In this document: piece after piece, positions 38,501 to 46,300 of the stretch
Layout: every line of letters begins with the position of its first letter
Position numbering within the stretch: position 1 is the first letter of the stretch
Assembly (NCBI RefSeq): GCF_014646895.1
Contig: NZ_BMOD01000018.1
Location: 1-64,000 of the forward strand
DNA length: 64,000 bases
From: Deinococcus roseus
Lineage (GTDB): Bacteria; Deinococcota; Deinococci; Deinococcales; Deinococcaceae
Direction of reading: 5' to 3'
Made by a program: the position numbers and the translations under genes
Notes under the pieces: generated by a model
Told to the model about the DNA's origin: nothing
Databases searched by the model: none
What the model saw: only the letters and a program-made list of their open reading frames with translations

Positions 38501-39173
38501 ACGACTTGCAGCTCTGGAGTGGTTCTTCCTGCCATTTTTTTCTCGTCATGATGAACCTCCAGCTACACTGCAAGCATGGTTAAGAGAGAGCCCTGATTTC
38601 TTTGTGGAACTGATTTCCTATATTTACTTGCCAGATGGTGAGCAGCCAGGAGAAGTCACAGAGGACAGGCAGCGCAAGGTAAAACAGAGCCGAGAGTTGC
38701 TTTTGGCATGGATGGGTTTTCCATGCCGCTCAGAAGATCCTGAGGTGAGTGACCTTGATGCAGAGGCATTTACAGCCTGGGTCAAGAGGGTGCTTCAGTT
38801 GGCAACAGAGAAAAACAGGTTAAAGCCAGCCACACTGGAACTGGCCAGGGTGCTGGCCAGGTCTCCTTATGGGGCAGATGGTTCATGGCCCCATGAGGCG
38901 GTGCGGGATGCCATCGAGTTCTGGCCTGAAACCTTGCTGGACCAATTCTTACACTCCGCCGTTAATAGAAACAGAGGCGTCACTGTGCGGGGTTTGACGG
39001 ACGGCGGTGAACAGGAACGTCAATTGGCAGCACGTTATCAACAGAGGGCAAATCACTGCAGGGCGACCCATCCCAGAACAGCCGATATTTTGGACAGGTT
39101 GGCCGAGTCGTACTTGAGGGAGGCGGACCATGAAGATCAGGATGCCGATTTGGGTCAAGATCTGGGTGGGTGA
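35529..39173 (+). CDS. Giant protein: winged helix, QQG adaptor motif, STAND-like and helical domains
   Basis: A 1214-residue protein. Residues 1-80 form a winged helix and 84-106 hold NQINGPTNLQQGDNNNMNI (QQG at 97-99), both homologous to the small proteins at 20186 and 21212. From about 150 to 350 there is an NTPase-like region: LVVGGRNEQQEQLLEFLRG, then a degenerate P-loop position (ISVQAESTEEAIAFLAATC), then LLSRTMVVPTREAW, PKVLIPLF and GHHVVIPLG. This resembles STAND-type modules that have lost the Walker A Lys. A winged-helix-like stretch and a long, mostly helical C-terminal half follow. ATG 35529 is preferred to 35520 because AAAAGG is better spaced. I infer a conflict or signalling protein; no effector nuclease or protease is recognised. 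Confidence 0.65.
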   Translation: MNQSELQNQVLQHLAEHNRTDMSRSMSHTQVAAALNVAVEDMEQAIKTLADAGLVHTTSVDGASVQITDTGRQQVQQGHMVQAPGTFNQINGPTNLQQGDNNNMNIYHGLNAEDVQQMLQELRRQLQMAGAQNLKRFWIDYALVTEPETQPELVVGGRNEQQEQLLEFLRGEPDTISVQAESTEEAIAFLAATCKTVPAAQQELLLSRTMVVPTREAWDILVDAPSPKVLIPLFSDRRGSRAANTNGHHVVIPLGATEVVRGDCIELPRPKLDAIHDALTQMGVPETQTGILANLGRRSLLALRRKLAVSPEVQVPSWASPTQQDFPIAALLAGSWVDDHEPDQQLMAELTGLPYSTLLGTITRWSRTVDAPFRRIGNTWLVTAPEDAWTLLGSVFTSYHLSAFERVAKQALAHSPVAAEGEGEASPEADDPEASGLLKHGITDTLALLAAHHADAATRHLNLQSVANRVVTTVLGAPANWTTWAHHGALLTRLAEAAPRAFLDALEAQLRLPDNMEHLFQVRHFGTSPHVYLLFAVDLLAWDPALLQRVVQVLVKLHAFDNLPEQQQNRPVNSLLNILDAFRPITTAPVNARLAALARVRDQDPALGRRLTQQLMPGHRGMWMGPGVPRYRLDFPDEYPQATMEEVRLYQQQIFDLVVADARLDPSGFAFLLDGFRVLSHNQFQQVLDEMLQLDPSVFVLVRRQMLDTVGFLLSLQQEQDPSPFTSQLEERLRALENHLNIDPILRHTKWFESLPDIPGVSRYNQDSYWAALNTHQQTAIQTIYEESGLVGVLTLSEHTANAIRIGELLGLLEVMTEEPNELGFLDQYLGNSDSKLDDLARGFLIGRFQLKGQQWLDQLKTKQVQSWTVSQQVSFALVLPRNAETWDFVDHLGQDTKNLYWAKLSPWNIETVDEARAVQEFLNHNRAVAALSMLVRSPREGGLTEEQILGFLEASRAFNWQPEPGVLDSISFHLGGLLRRLFDSKKVDLGRLAALEWFFLPFFSRHDEPPATLQAWLRESPDFFVELISYIYLPDGEQPGEVTEDRQRKVKQSRELLLAWMGFPCRSEDPEVSDLDAEAFTAWVKRVLQLATEKNRLKPATLELARVLARSPYGADGSWPHEAVRDAIEFWPETLLDQFLHSAVNRNRGVTVRGLTDGGEQERQLAARYQQRANHCRATHPRTADILDRLAESYLREADHEDQDADLGQDLGG

Positions 39174-39252
39174 TGCACTTCAGCCACACGGGAAAAGGTC
39201 AGGCCACTGTTGCCTGTCTCCAGACCAGAAAAACAGGTGCTAACCTGAGTTT

Positions 39253-39822
39253 ATGAAACGACTCCTTGGGTTCTTCCTGATGGTCAGTGGGACCAGTCTG
39301 GCGGTGCAGTACGACACGACCCTGTACAACCTGATCCAGAATCCTGAGAAATTCAAACCCCAATGGCACTGGATCCCTGCTGATGGCAGCATCGAAAACA
39401 TGCGCACCCCCACCTACGAGTGGGGGTGGAAAACAGGAAAACACGATGATCTCATCTTGCGGAAACTGCAGAGCAACATGAATGCATGGAAGCTGTCCCT
39501 TGAGAATTCCAAATACCATGTCAAGAACGTCGGTTTGAAGAAAATCCCTTTGTTTCGCGTCTTTGAGGGATACGACATCGGCAGAGAGACCCTGGGTTAC
39601 CAGATTACGGCTGGCCCCTTGAAAAACGCGTATTTGCTGAAAACCGCGTTCAAAGATGGGTCTCACTATCTCACAGTGATGACCAAATCATATGCGCTGG
39701 CTGCTGGGGCCAACAGCGAGTTGCTGGAAGGTGGAATAGACCGGGATTTCACTTACCCAGTGTGGGCCTACTTGACCGCCAGGAAGCGCTTTTGTTCCCT
39801 CCCTTTGGTGACTTGCCAGTAA
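39253..39822 (+). CDS. Secreted hypothetical protein, 189 residues
   Basis: The N-terminus is a signal peptide (KRLLGFFLMVSGTSLA, likely cleaved before VQYDTT). The mature part is Trp/Tyr-rich with a strand-rich look (WHWIPADGSIENMRTPTYEW, YQITAGPLKNAYLLKTAF) and two Cys near the end (C at about 183 and 188) that could form a disulphide. The family is not recognised. It stands alone after the giant-protein gene on the same strand. Confidence 0.7.
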   Translation: MKRLLGFFLMVSGTSLAVQYDTTLYNLIQNPEKFKPQWHWIPADGSIENMRTPTYEWGWKTGKHDDLILRKLQSNMNAWKLSLENSKYHVKNVGLKKIPLFRVFEGYDIGRETLGYQITAGPLKNAYLLKTAFKDGSHYLTVMTKSYALAAGANSELLEGGIDRDFTYPVWAYLTARKRFCSLPLVTCQ

Positions 39823-39936
39823 ATCCATACCAGGTCTGCACGCATGCCTGATTCTTTCGAAACATTCAACCCTGGCTTGTCGTCATTGCCCCTCTGCTCT
39901 TATGGTAAGGAAGAGGGCTCTGAATCCAGTCCCCGC

Positions 39937-40188
39937 TCAGGCTTCTTCTCCGACCACTTCCAGAACAAGGTCCACCAGGTAAATGCCATGCAAGAAGCCA
40001 GTTGCCTTCCATTCTGTGTACTCCAACAGGACAATCTGGCAACAGAAGCCATCCACCCACACCAATTCCTGCACATCGAAAGCATCCAGCAGGGTCTGTG
40101 TTTGCTGGACGCCAGTCAGGAGTTTCAGGCGGTCATCTTGTTCCAGCACAGTGACAGACAGCCTTTCTCCGAAAACCTGAAAATCCAT
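39937..40188 (-). CDS. Small hypothetical protein downstream of SRAP operon
   Basis: An 83-residue acidic protein of unknown family (VFGERLSVTVLEQDDRLKLL, LVWVDGFCCQIVLLEYTEWK, GIYLVDLVLEVVGEE). Its strand pattern suggests a compact beta fold. It lies 41 bases after the 99-residue gene on the same strand and may be the last gene of the SRAP unit. The ribosome binding site is weak. Confidence 0.5.
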   Translation of the reverse strand: MDFQVFGERLSVTVLEQDDRLKLLTGVQQTQTLLDAFDVQELVWVDGFCCQIVLLEYTEWKATGFLHGIYLVDLVLEVVGEEA

Positions 40189-40229
40189 GGTTCAATCTAT
40201 CCAGCTGAGGTGAAAGTAACTGTGAGAGG

Positions 40230-40529
40230 TCATTCTTCTGCCGGATTGAATTCTTCCATCACGCTCTCCAGCAACATTGGAATGGACTCCCGGGCCTGCT
40301 TCTCGTCTGGCCCCACAAAACCCCGGATGAGGTGCTTGCTGGTGTTGGACACCTCAATCAGGATCTCGGTGTTGGGGAAATGCCGTTGAAACACCGGCAG
40401 CACCTGCCTCTCCAGCGCAGACATCAAGACCTCATCGCTGACCGGGCTGCGCATCCCCACCCGTTTGCCTTTCACCAGCTCGGGAACCTTGGCAGGCCGT
40501 GCAAACTTCAGGACAATGGCCCTGTCCAT
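40230..40529 (-). CDS. Hypothetical protein coupled to SRAP gene
   Basis: A 99-residue protein of unknown family: DRAIVLKFARPAKVPELVKG, then KRVGMRSPVSDEVLMSALER, PNTEILIEVSNTSKHLIRGF. The start at 40529 overlaps the SRAP stop (TGATG), so the two are translated together. Its predicted beta-alpha-beta pattern is compatible with a small DNA-damage accessory factor, but nothing specific is seen. A longer frame to 40634 runs inside the SRAP gene and is not used. Confidence 0.6.
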   Translation of the reverse strand: MDRAIVLKFARPAKVPELVKGKRVGMRSPVSDEVLMSALERQVLPVFQRHFPNTEILIEVSNTSKHLIRGFVGPDEKQARESIPMLLESVMEEFNPAEE

Positions 40530-41155
40530 CACACCACCGCCAGCTTCTGCTCCGAGCGGGTCACAGCGAGCCAGGACGCAGGGCAGGGTTTCAGGAGGGT
40601 CTGCAACTGGGAGATGGAACGGTTCTGCAGCCACTGTTCCGCCCCCAGACGCCCAAGGACACAGGGCATCCTGTCATGATATTTTGCCACTGGTGGGCAG
40701 GGGTTGCAGGTCAATATGGTGAAGGAGTGCACCAGGCCCTGACTGGACTGCCAGTAATCCCACAGCCCTGCCAGAATCAGGGGACCACCCGAGGAACTGC
40801 TGAACTGCACGGGCAATTTACGTTTCCCTACCAGTTCAAATTCTGTGAAGGACCCCACCTGGATCAGCGCCCTTTGTGACTGGAAGGGTTTTCTGTAGCT
40901 GGGCAGGGTGTGGGCAGTCTCACTTCTGGCGTTGAAGGTGTGCTTGAACTTTTTGAGGTCCTCCTCGCCTTTGCAGAACGAAGGAATCAACCCCCACCTG
41001 GCAGAGAGGGCTTCAAGTTCATCCGTTCCCGGTCTTTTGCGGATGATCGGGTAGGGATCGGTGGGGCGAAGTTCCCCACTGAACGTCCAGGGGTCCAGGT
41101 AGGTGACATCCCAGATGAAGTTTCCATCACTTGTTCCGTTGATGCGTCCGCACAT
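40529..41155 (-). CDS. SRAP / HMCES-like DNA-protein crosslinking enzyme
   Basis: A 208-residue SOS-response-associated peptidase-family protein (YedK/HMCES). The start at 41155 gives MCGRI, so the catalytic Cys is residue 2 after Met removal, as required for the thiazolidine link to abasic sites. Other active-site parts are visible: NARSET (N76, R78, E80), the Glu of SFTEFEL (E105), and His160 in YHDRMP. A GGAGG ribosome binding site confirms this start; the frame is open far upstream but that region is the divergent promoter. The family shields abasic sites in single-stranded DNA. Its promoter is interleaved with the lexA promoter over one palindrome, so it should be part of the damage response. 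Confidence 0.9.
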   Translation of the reverse strand: MCGRINGTSDGNFIWDVTYLDPWTFSGELRPTDPYPIIRKRPGTDELEALSARWGLIPSFCKGEEDLKKFKHTFNARSETAHTLPSYRKPFQSQRALIQVGSFTEFELVGKRKLPVQFSSSSGGPLILAGLWDYWQSSQGLVHSFTILTCNPCPPVAKYHDRMPCVLGRLGAEQWLQNRSISQLQTLLKPCPASWLAVTRSEQKLAVV

Positions 41156-41240
41156 GTGTTCGCCTCCAGAAAACAGGTCAAAAGAACCACCGTCTGCTGC
41201 ACTTGGGGTGCAAACAGACGTTTTTGCTGTGCCATAAGTC

Positions 41241-41276
41241 ACTATACTTGACAGCTTGATACCTATCAAGTAGTGT
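41241..41276. promoter_or_regulatory. Overlapping divergent promoters with LexA-type operator
   Basis: Plus strand: TTGACA (41248-41253), 17-base spacer, TAGTGT (41271-41276), then 6 bases to the lexA ATG at 41283. Minus strand: TTGATA (41269-41264), 17-base spacer, TATAGT (41246-41241), driving the SRAP gene. The perfect palindrome CTTGATACCTATCAAG (41255-41270) fills the lexA spacer and overlaps the SRAP -35 box, so one bound repressor would block both. lexA has no ribosome binding site and is predicted leaderless. Confidence 0.8.
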
Positions 41277-41282
41277 CGAAAT

Positions 41283-41924
41283 ATGCCTCCCAAAATCACG
41301 GAGAAACGCAAAGAAATACTCACCTGCTTACTCAAACTCTCCCAAAAAGGTCCCGTCACCTCCGCAGACCTCGCCCGGGCCATGAAAAAAACCCCACAGG
41401 CCATGCACCAGCACATCCAGGCCCTCGAAGAAATGGGTTACATCACTGTGCACCGCCTCACCGACCGCAGTGCCACCCTCACCATCTCCGAGAAGGCAGA
41501 AAGAGAGCTCGGCCTCGGGGCGCTCCCCATCGCCGGACAGATCGCCGCAGGATTCCCCCTCACGCCCAGCGATCACAACCAGGGCTTCATGAGCCGCCTC
41601 TCGGATTTTTTTGACGCCCGAGAAGGCGATTTCCTGCTTAAAGTCCAAGGCAACAGCATGATCGGGGTGGGGATCTACCCAGGAGACATGGTGGTGGTCC
41701 GGCCAGGAACAGAAATTCCAGAAGGGGAAATTGCAGTGGTCCTGATCAAAAGCGACAACCTTGTCACTCTGAAGCGCTGGTACATGGAGGCAGATGAGGT
41801 GGTGCTGGTCAGCGAGAACCCCACCATGGAACCCATGCGTTACCGCAAAGAAGACGTGGCCTTGCAAGGGCAGTTGATTGGCCGCATGGGCGGCAAACCC
41901 CCCAGAAAAAACCGCCACAGTTGA
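41283..41924 (+). CDS. lexA: LexA-like repressor
   Basis: A 213-residue repressor. Residues 1-75 form the winged-helix DNA-binding domain (TEKRKEILTCLLKLSQKGPV, QAMHQHIQALEEMGYITVHR). The S24 domain follows: cleavage site QIAAGFP (Ala89-Gly90), catalytic Ser125 in GNSMIG and Lys164 in VTLKRW. RecA-stimulated self-cleavage should relieve repression of its operon and of the SRAP unit. It is the first gene of the lexA-imuY-orf-dnaE2 cassette. It starts 6 bases after its -10 box with no ribosome binding site. A second, chromosomal LexA probably exists elsewhere, as in other Deinococcus. Confidence 0.9.
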   Translation: MPPKITEKRKEILTCLLKLSQKGPVTSADLARAMKKTPQAMHQHIQALEEMGYITVHRLTDRSATLTISEKAERELGLGALPIAGQIAAGFPLTPSDHNQGFMSRLSDFFDAREGDFLLKVQGNSMIGVGIYPGDMVVVRPGTEIPEGEIAVVLIKSDNLVTLKRWYMEADEVVLVSENPTMEPMRYRKEDVALQGQLIGRMGGKPPRKNRHS

Positions 41925-42003
41925 ATTGACACCCCATCACACCGAACCTCCCAGAGGCACACCCCTGCTGGAAGGGGTCACTTTTGTTTCAGAGAGGTGC
42001 ACC

Positions 42004-43107
42004 ATGCCGATTCTTGCCATTCACTTCATTCCCTTTGCATTTCACAACCTCCCAGAACGTGACGTGAAAGTCTCCCTGAGAGACGGGCGGGTGGTGCACC
42101 ATTGCGAAAAAGCCGCAGCCCTCGGGGTGGTGAAAGGCATGCCGGAATCGGCAGTGAGGCTGAAAGCCCCAGAAGCAAGAATCGTGCAGGACACCAGTGT
42201 GGAACTCACCCAGCAGTGGCAGGACTTCTTACTCCAGATGTTCCAGTTCAGCCCCAACGTGGAAAGCCTCAAGGAGGGGATGTGCCTCCTCACGGCCAGT
42301 GAGTATGACGCCCACCAGATCCAGCACCAGTTCGGCTGCCCGGTCGGGGTGGGTCAGACCCGCGAGCAGGCCCTGATGGCTGCCACCGTGGCCACCAAAA
42401 GCAAAGTCCGCATGGTGCTGGATTTCGATCTCTTCTGTCAGGAGGTGCCGATCACTTCGCTTTCGGCACTGGGGCTGAAACAGGGCACCCTGGAACGCCT
42501 GATGTGGCTCGGGGTGACCACCCTGGCAGATTTAAAAAACTGGAGCCGCAAACAGATCCAGCATTACTTCGGCACAGAGGCAAAACCCATCCTGGCGCTT
42601 TTCTTCGAGAAAAACGTGTGGGTGGCCCGGTACAACCTGCCAAGAGAGGTGATCAGCAAGTTCTTCTTTGATGAACCCGAACAGGAGCCCTTCAAAATCG
42701 ATCCCGCCCTGAAACTGCTCAGCGAGCACCTCTTCAAGAAACTCTCGGGCCTGCACCCCCGAAAACTGGTGCTCACTGCCGGGACACCGATTGGGAACCT
42801 GTGGGCGTCCCGGAACGTCAAAGACCCCATCCAGAAACCACCGACCTTGCAGCACCTGATGCGCCTTGCCCTCGACGATTCATTTGCCCTGCAGTTCGGG
42901 GTGGAGAAACTCGAAGTCCGGCTCCTGGACCTCTACCAGCTGGGCGAACAAAAAAGCCTGTTTCAACAGAAACCCTCTTCCATGGACGCCGTGAAGCTCG
43001 TGCACCAGAGGTTCGCGGGGGCGATGTTCCATTACCAGATTCATGACCCGTACTCCCAGGCCAGAGACCAGCGGTTCCGCAAGTTGCCTTTCGATGAGGA
43101 GGAGTGA
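42004..43107 (+). CDS. imuY: ImuB/ImuY-like inactive Y-family polymerase
   Basis: A 367-residue Y-family homologue that acts as an adaptor for mutagenic lesion bypass rather than as a polymerase. The N-terminal position where active family members have an Asp-x-Asp (DxDaFfa) reads ILAIHFIPFAFHN, so the metal-binding acids are missing. The palm/fingers remnant (GVGQTREQALMAATVATKSK) and HhH-like region (LSALGLKQGTLERLMWLGVT) are recognisable. QKSLF (316-320) is a beta-clamp-binding motif. ATG 42004 has a GAGAGG site upstream; the frame is open to 41878 but that overlaps lexA. In other Deinococcus a lexA-imuY-dnaE2 operon is needed for UV mutagenesis. Confidence 0.85.
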   Translation: MPILAIHFIPFAFHNLPERDVKVSLRDGRVVHHCEKAAALGVVKGMPESAVRLKAPEARIVQDTSVELTQQWQDFLLQMFQFSPNVESLKEGMCLLTASEYDAHQIQHQFGCPVGVGQTREQALMAATVATKSKVRMVLDFDLFCQEVPITSLSALGLKQGTLERLMWLGVTTLADLKNWSRKQIQHYFGTEAKPILALFFEKNVWVARYNLPREVISKFFFDEPEQEPFKIDPALKLLSEHLFKKLSGLHPRKLVLTAGTPIGNLWASRNVKDPIQKPPTLQHLMRLALDDSFALQFGVEKLEVRLLDLYQLGEQKSLFQQKPSSMDAVKLVHQRFAGAMFHYQIHDPYSQARDQRFRKLPFDEEE

Positions 43108-43108
43108 C

Positions 43109-43345
43109 ATGCGGATGGTCATGCAAGTCGCCCATGTGGAAACCCGTGAGGGCCGCATCAGCCGGGTCACCACCGAGAACCGGGCTTACGTGATCGTCCG
43201 CACCGTGGAGCACTGGAGGGCCGGAGGCCGGTGGTGGCGTGGAGAGTACCCCCGCAATTACTACTTGCTCAGGACCCGTGAAAACACACTGCTGGAAGTC
43301 TACGAGGAGGTTTTGACGTGGACCCTGAGCGCGATTCAAGACTGA
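43109..43345 (+). CDS. Small protein between imuY and dnaE2
   Basis: A 78-residue basic protein of unknown family (MQVAHVETREGRISRVTTEN, WRAGGRWWRGEYPRNYYLLR). The strand-rich sequence with repeated aromatic and Arg residues resembles small OB-like or SRPBCC-free beta barrels only loosely. The ATG follows GAGGAG by few bases and starts 1 base after the imuY stop; its 3' end overlaps dnaE2 by 28 bases. The tight packing means it belongs to the mutasome operon. Many such cassettes have ImuA here; this protein is far too small and lacks a RecA-like P-loop. Confidence 0.75.
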   Translation: MRMVMQVAHVETREGRISRVTTENRAYVIVRTVEHWRAGGRWWRGEYPRNYYLLRTRENTLLEVYEEVLTWTLSAIQD

Positions 43346-46300
43346 ATGTGGTTTTCTGCCACTCCTTTTTCTCCCTCGGTGCAGGCACCAGCAGCCCCAG
43401 AAGGTTGGTCGAGACCGCCAAGAAGTTCGGGTACACCCACATCGCACTGATTGATGAAGCGTGCATGGGTGGGGCAGTGGAACTGATGGAGGCCTGCCAG
43501 GAGCACGGGCTGCGCCCGATCCTCGGACAAACCCTGCAGGTGCAGGTGGAACTCCTCGGCCAGACCCTCACCGGTGCCGTGGTGGTGCTGTGCCAGGACC
43601 GAGCGGGTTATGCCCAACTCAATGACCTGATCACCTTGCAGAATGAACAGGGTCACGTGCAACCTGTCCAATTGCAGCCTTTTGAGGTGCTGACGGGAGG
43701 AAGGCGGGGTTTGCTGGGAGGACTTTTATTGCAAGGTGACTTTCACAGGGCCAGACTGTGGCTCCAGCACCTGAAAGGACTTGTGGATGGCCATCTGTTC
43801 CTGCAGCTCTGGCATGACCTGTGCCACGGGGATGACCGGATGGCACAGCGCATGGTCCAGCTTGCCCGAGAGGAAGGGTTACCGTGCGTGGCTGCCCCTG
43901 AGATCCGCTATGCAAGTGAGGACCAGTGGCCCCTCTATGATGCGCTGGTGTGCGCGAGGCTGGGTACCCAAATTGACCAGCCGCACGAACTCCGGCCCGT
44001 GAATGGCGCGCAGTGCATCCAGCCCTGGGAGCACTTTCTGCAGCGCCTCCCGTACCCTGAGGCCATCTGGACCGCCAATCGTCTGGCCCAGATGTGCAGT
44101 TTTGACCTCCTGCCGGACCGATTGACGCCAGCAGATGCATCTTTGCCGCCAAATTTCAGCCCTCACCTGTACTTGATGATGCGGGCCTACCAGGGCCTGG
44201 AAGAACGTTATCCCCCTCAACTTTTGACTCAGGCAGACCAGCGCCTGACTTACGAGCTGGGCATTGTGCGCCAGCACGGCCTGGAGAATTTTTTCCTGCT
44301 GGCCACTGAAGTTTCAGACTATTGTCGAGAAAATGGCATCCTGGCTGCAGGTCGGGGCAGTGCAGCTGGGAGTGTGTTGTGTTTTGTTCTGGGCATCACC
44401 CAGGTGGATCCCATCAAACATGGCTTGCTGTTCGAGCGTTTTCTGCATGGGGAGAAAAAGGCCATGCCTGACGTAGACATCGACATTTCCAGCAGCAGAC
44501 GCAGAGAGGTCCTGGCCTGGGTGGAAAAACGGTTTGGCGAGGTGGGCAAAGAGGCCATGGTTTGCAACAGGATCACTTACCGCTTGCCCAGTGCAGTGCA
44601 GGATCTGGCCCGTGCCCTGGGGTTGCCGCAGCAGCAGGCCGCTGACCTGACCAAACGGCTGGGTCGGGATTTTCGGCATTTGCGTCCCGGTGACGCCCAG
44701 AAAGCAGCCATGATTTTTGATGAGGTTCTGGGAAATGCTCCTGCCAAGACCGTGTTGCTGGACATCCTGTCTCGGATGGAAAGGGGTTTTGTGCGGCATC
44801 TCGCTCCACATTCGGGTGGGGTGGTGCTGTCCCGTGAACCCCTGTCTCACTACAGTCCTCTGCGCACATCGTCTGGAGGCATCAGAACCCTGGAATTTGA
44901 CAAGAACGACATCGAAACCCTGGGACTCATCAAACTGGATCTGCTGGGTCTGAGGATGTTCTCGGCGATTGAGAATGCCCTTGCAGAGATTGAGCGGGTG
45001 GAAGGCAAACGTCTGGATCCCGCAAGGCTTCCTGACCACCCTAAAGTGTGGTGGCGCATTTCGCGGGGAGACAACATCGGGGCATTTCAGATTGAAAGCC
45101 CGGGGCAGATGCAGTTGTCGGCCAGAAACCAGCCCCGAAACTTGACGGAACTGGCCCATCAGGTGGCCCTCTTTCGTCCCGGACCGATCCAGTCGAACAC
45201 TGTGCACCCTTATTTGAGACGCAAGGCAGGCAAAGAAAAAGTGCCTCATTTGCACCCAAGCATCACGCCCATCCTACAGGGGACGTATGGCACAGTGCTG
45301 TACCAGGAGCAGGTGCTGAGGATTTGCGTGCATTTTGCAGGCCTGGGCTGGCTGCAGGCGGACCGGTACCGCAAAAAACTCTCAGCATGGGAGGATGAAA
45401 CAGAGCTGGCCAGCCTCAAAGTACAGTTCGTGGAGCAAGCGGTGACCACGCATGCCGGGTCAGACCATCCAGTGAGCCCAGATCTGGCCGAGCAGGTGTT
45501 TTCGATGATTGCAGCCTTCAGAGGCTATGGGTTTGCGGAGTCTCATGCAGTGGCGTTTGCGCAGCATGCTTACGTGTCCGCTTACCTGAAAGAGTTTTTT
45601 TCCGCAGCTTATTTTGTGGGAATCTTGAACCACGAGCCGGGGATGTATTCGCGCCAGACCATCACCCAGGAGTGCTTGAAAAGGGGGGTGGAGGTGCTTT
45701 CATTGGACATCAATCAGAGCCAGGTGCTCTTCCAGGTGGAAGTGAAAAAAGGCCTGTGGGGTAAACCGGTGCAGGGCATCCGGTTTGGGCTCTCTGGAGT
45801 GAAGGGGCTGCAAGAGGACAGCCCGGCCCGCATTGTGCTGGAACGGACCCGGGGTCTGTTTGCTTCCCTGCAGGACTTTTACACCCGCGTGTCCTTGCAG
45901 TCTTCGGAGTACGAGGCCCTGGTCCTCGGAGGGGCGTTTGATCTGCTGCTTTCCAGGCGGGACGCCCTGTACCAGCTGAAAACCCTGCAAGGGGCCACCC
46001 GAGGTGGGGGAGGGGCGCTTTTTTTGCCGGAGGTGGCTACGCCTGCATTGGTTCCTTTGACAGAGCGTGAATCCCACCTGCTGGACATGCAGTTCAAACG
46101 GGCGTCGGAATCAGGGCGGCACATCATGGACCTGTACCGGACGGAACTGCAAAGCCTGGAGGTGTTGCCCCTGAGGGTCCTCAATGACGGGGACCGGGTG
46201 AGGACGGCTGGTTGGGTGATCAGCAAGCAGAGGCCGCCGAGTGCTCGCGGGGTGGCTTTTTTTGCGCTGGAAGATGGACCTGTGCGGGCACAGGTGATCA

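Noticed and set aside
41156..41416. Longer SRAP start
   Set aside because: The family needs Cys right after the initiator Met, which only the start at 41155 gives, and the extension covers the divergent promoter.
41878..42003. Longer ImuY start inside lexA
   Set aside because: The extra 42 residues overlap lexA and have no homologous character; ATG 42004 has a ribosome binding site.
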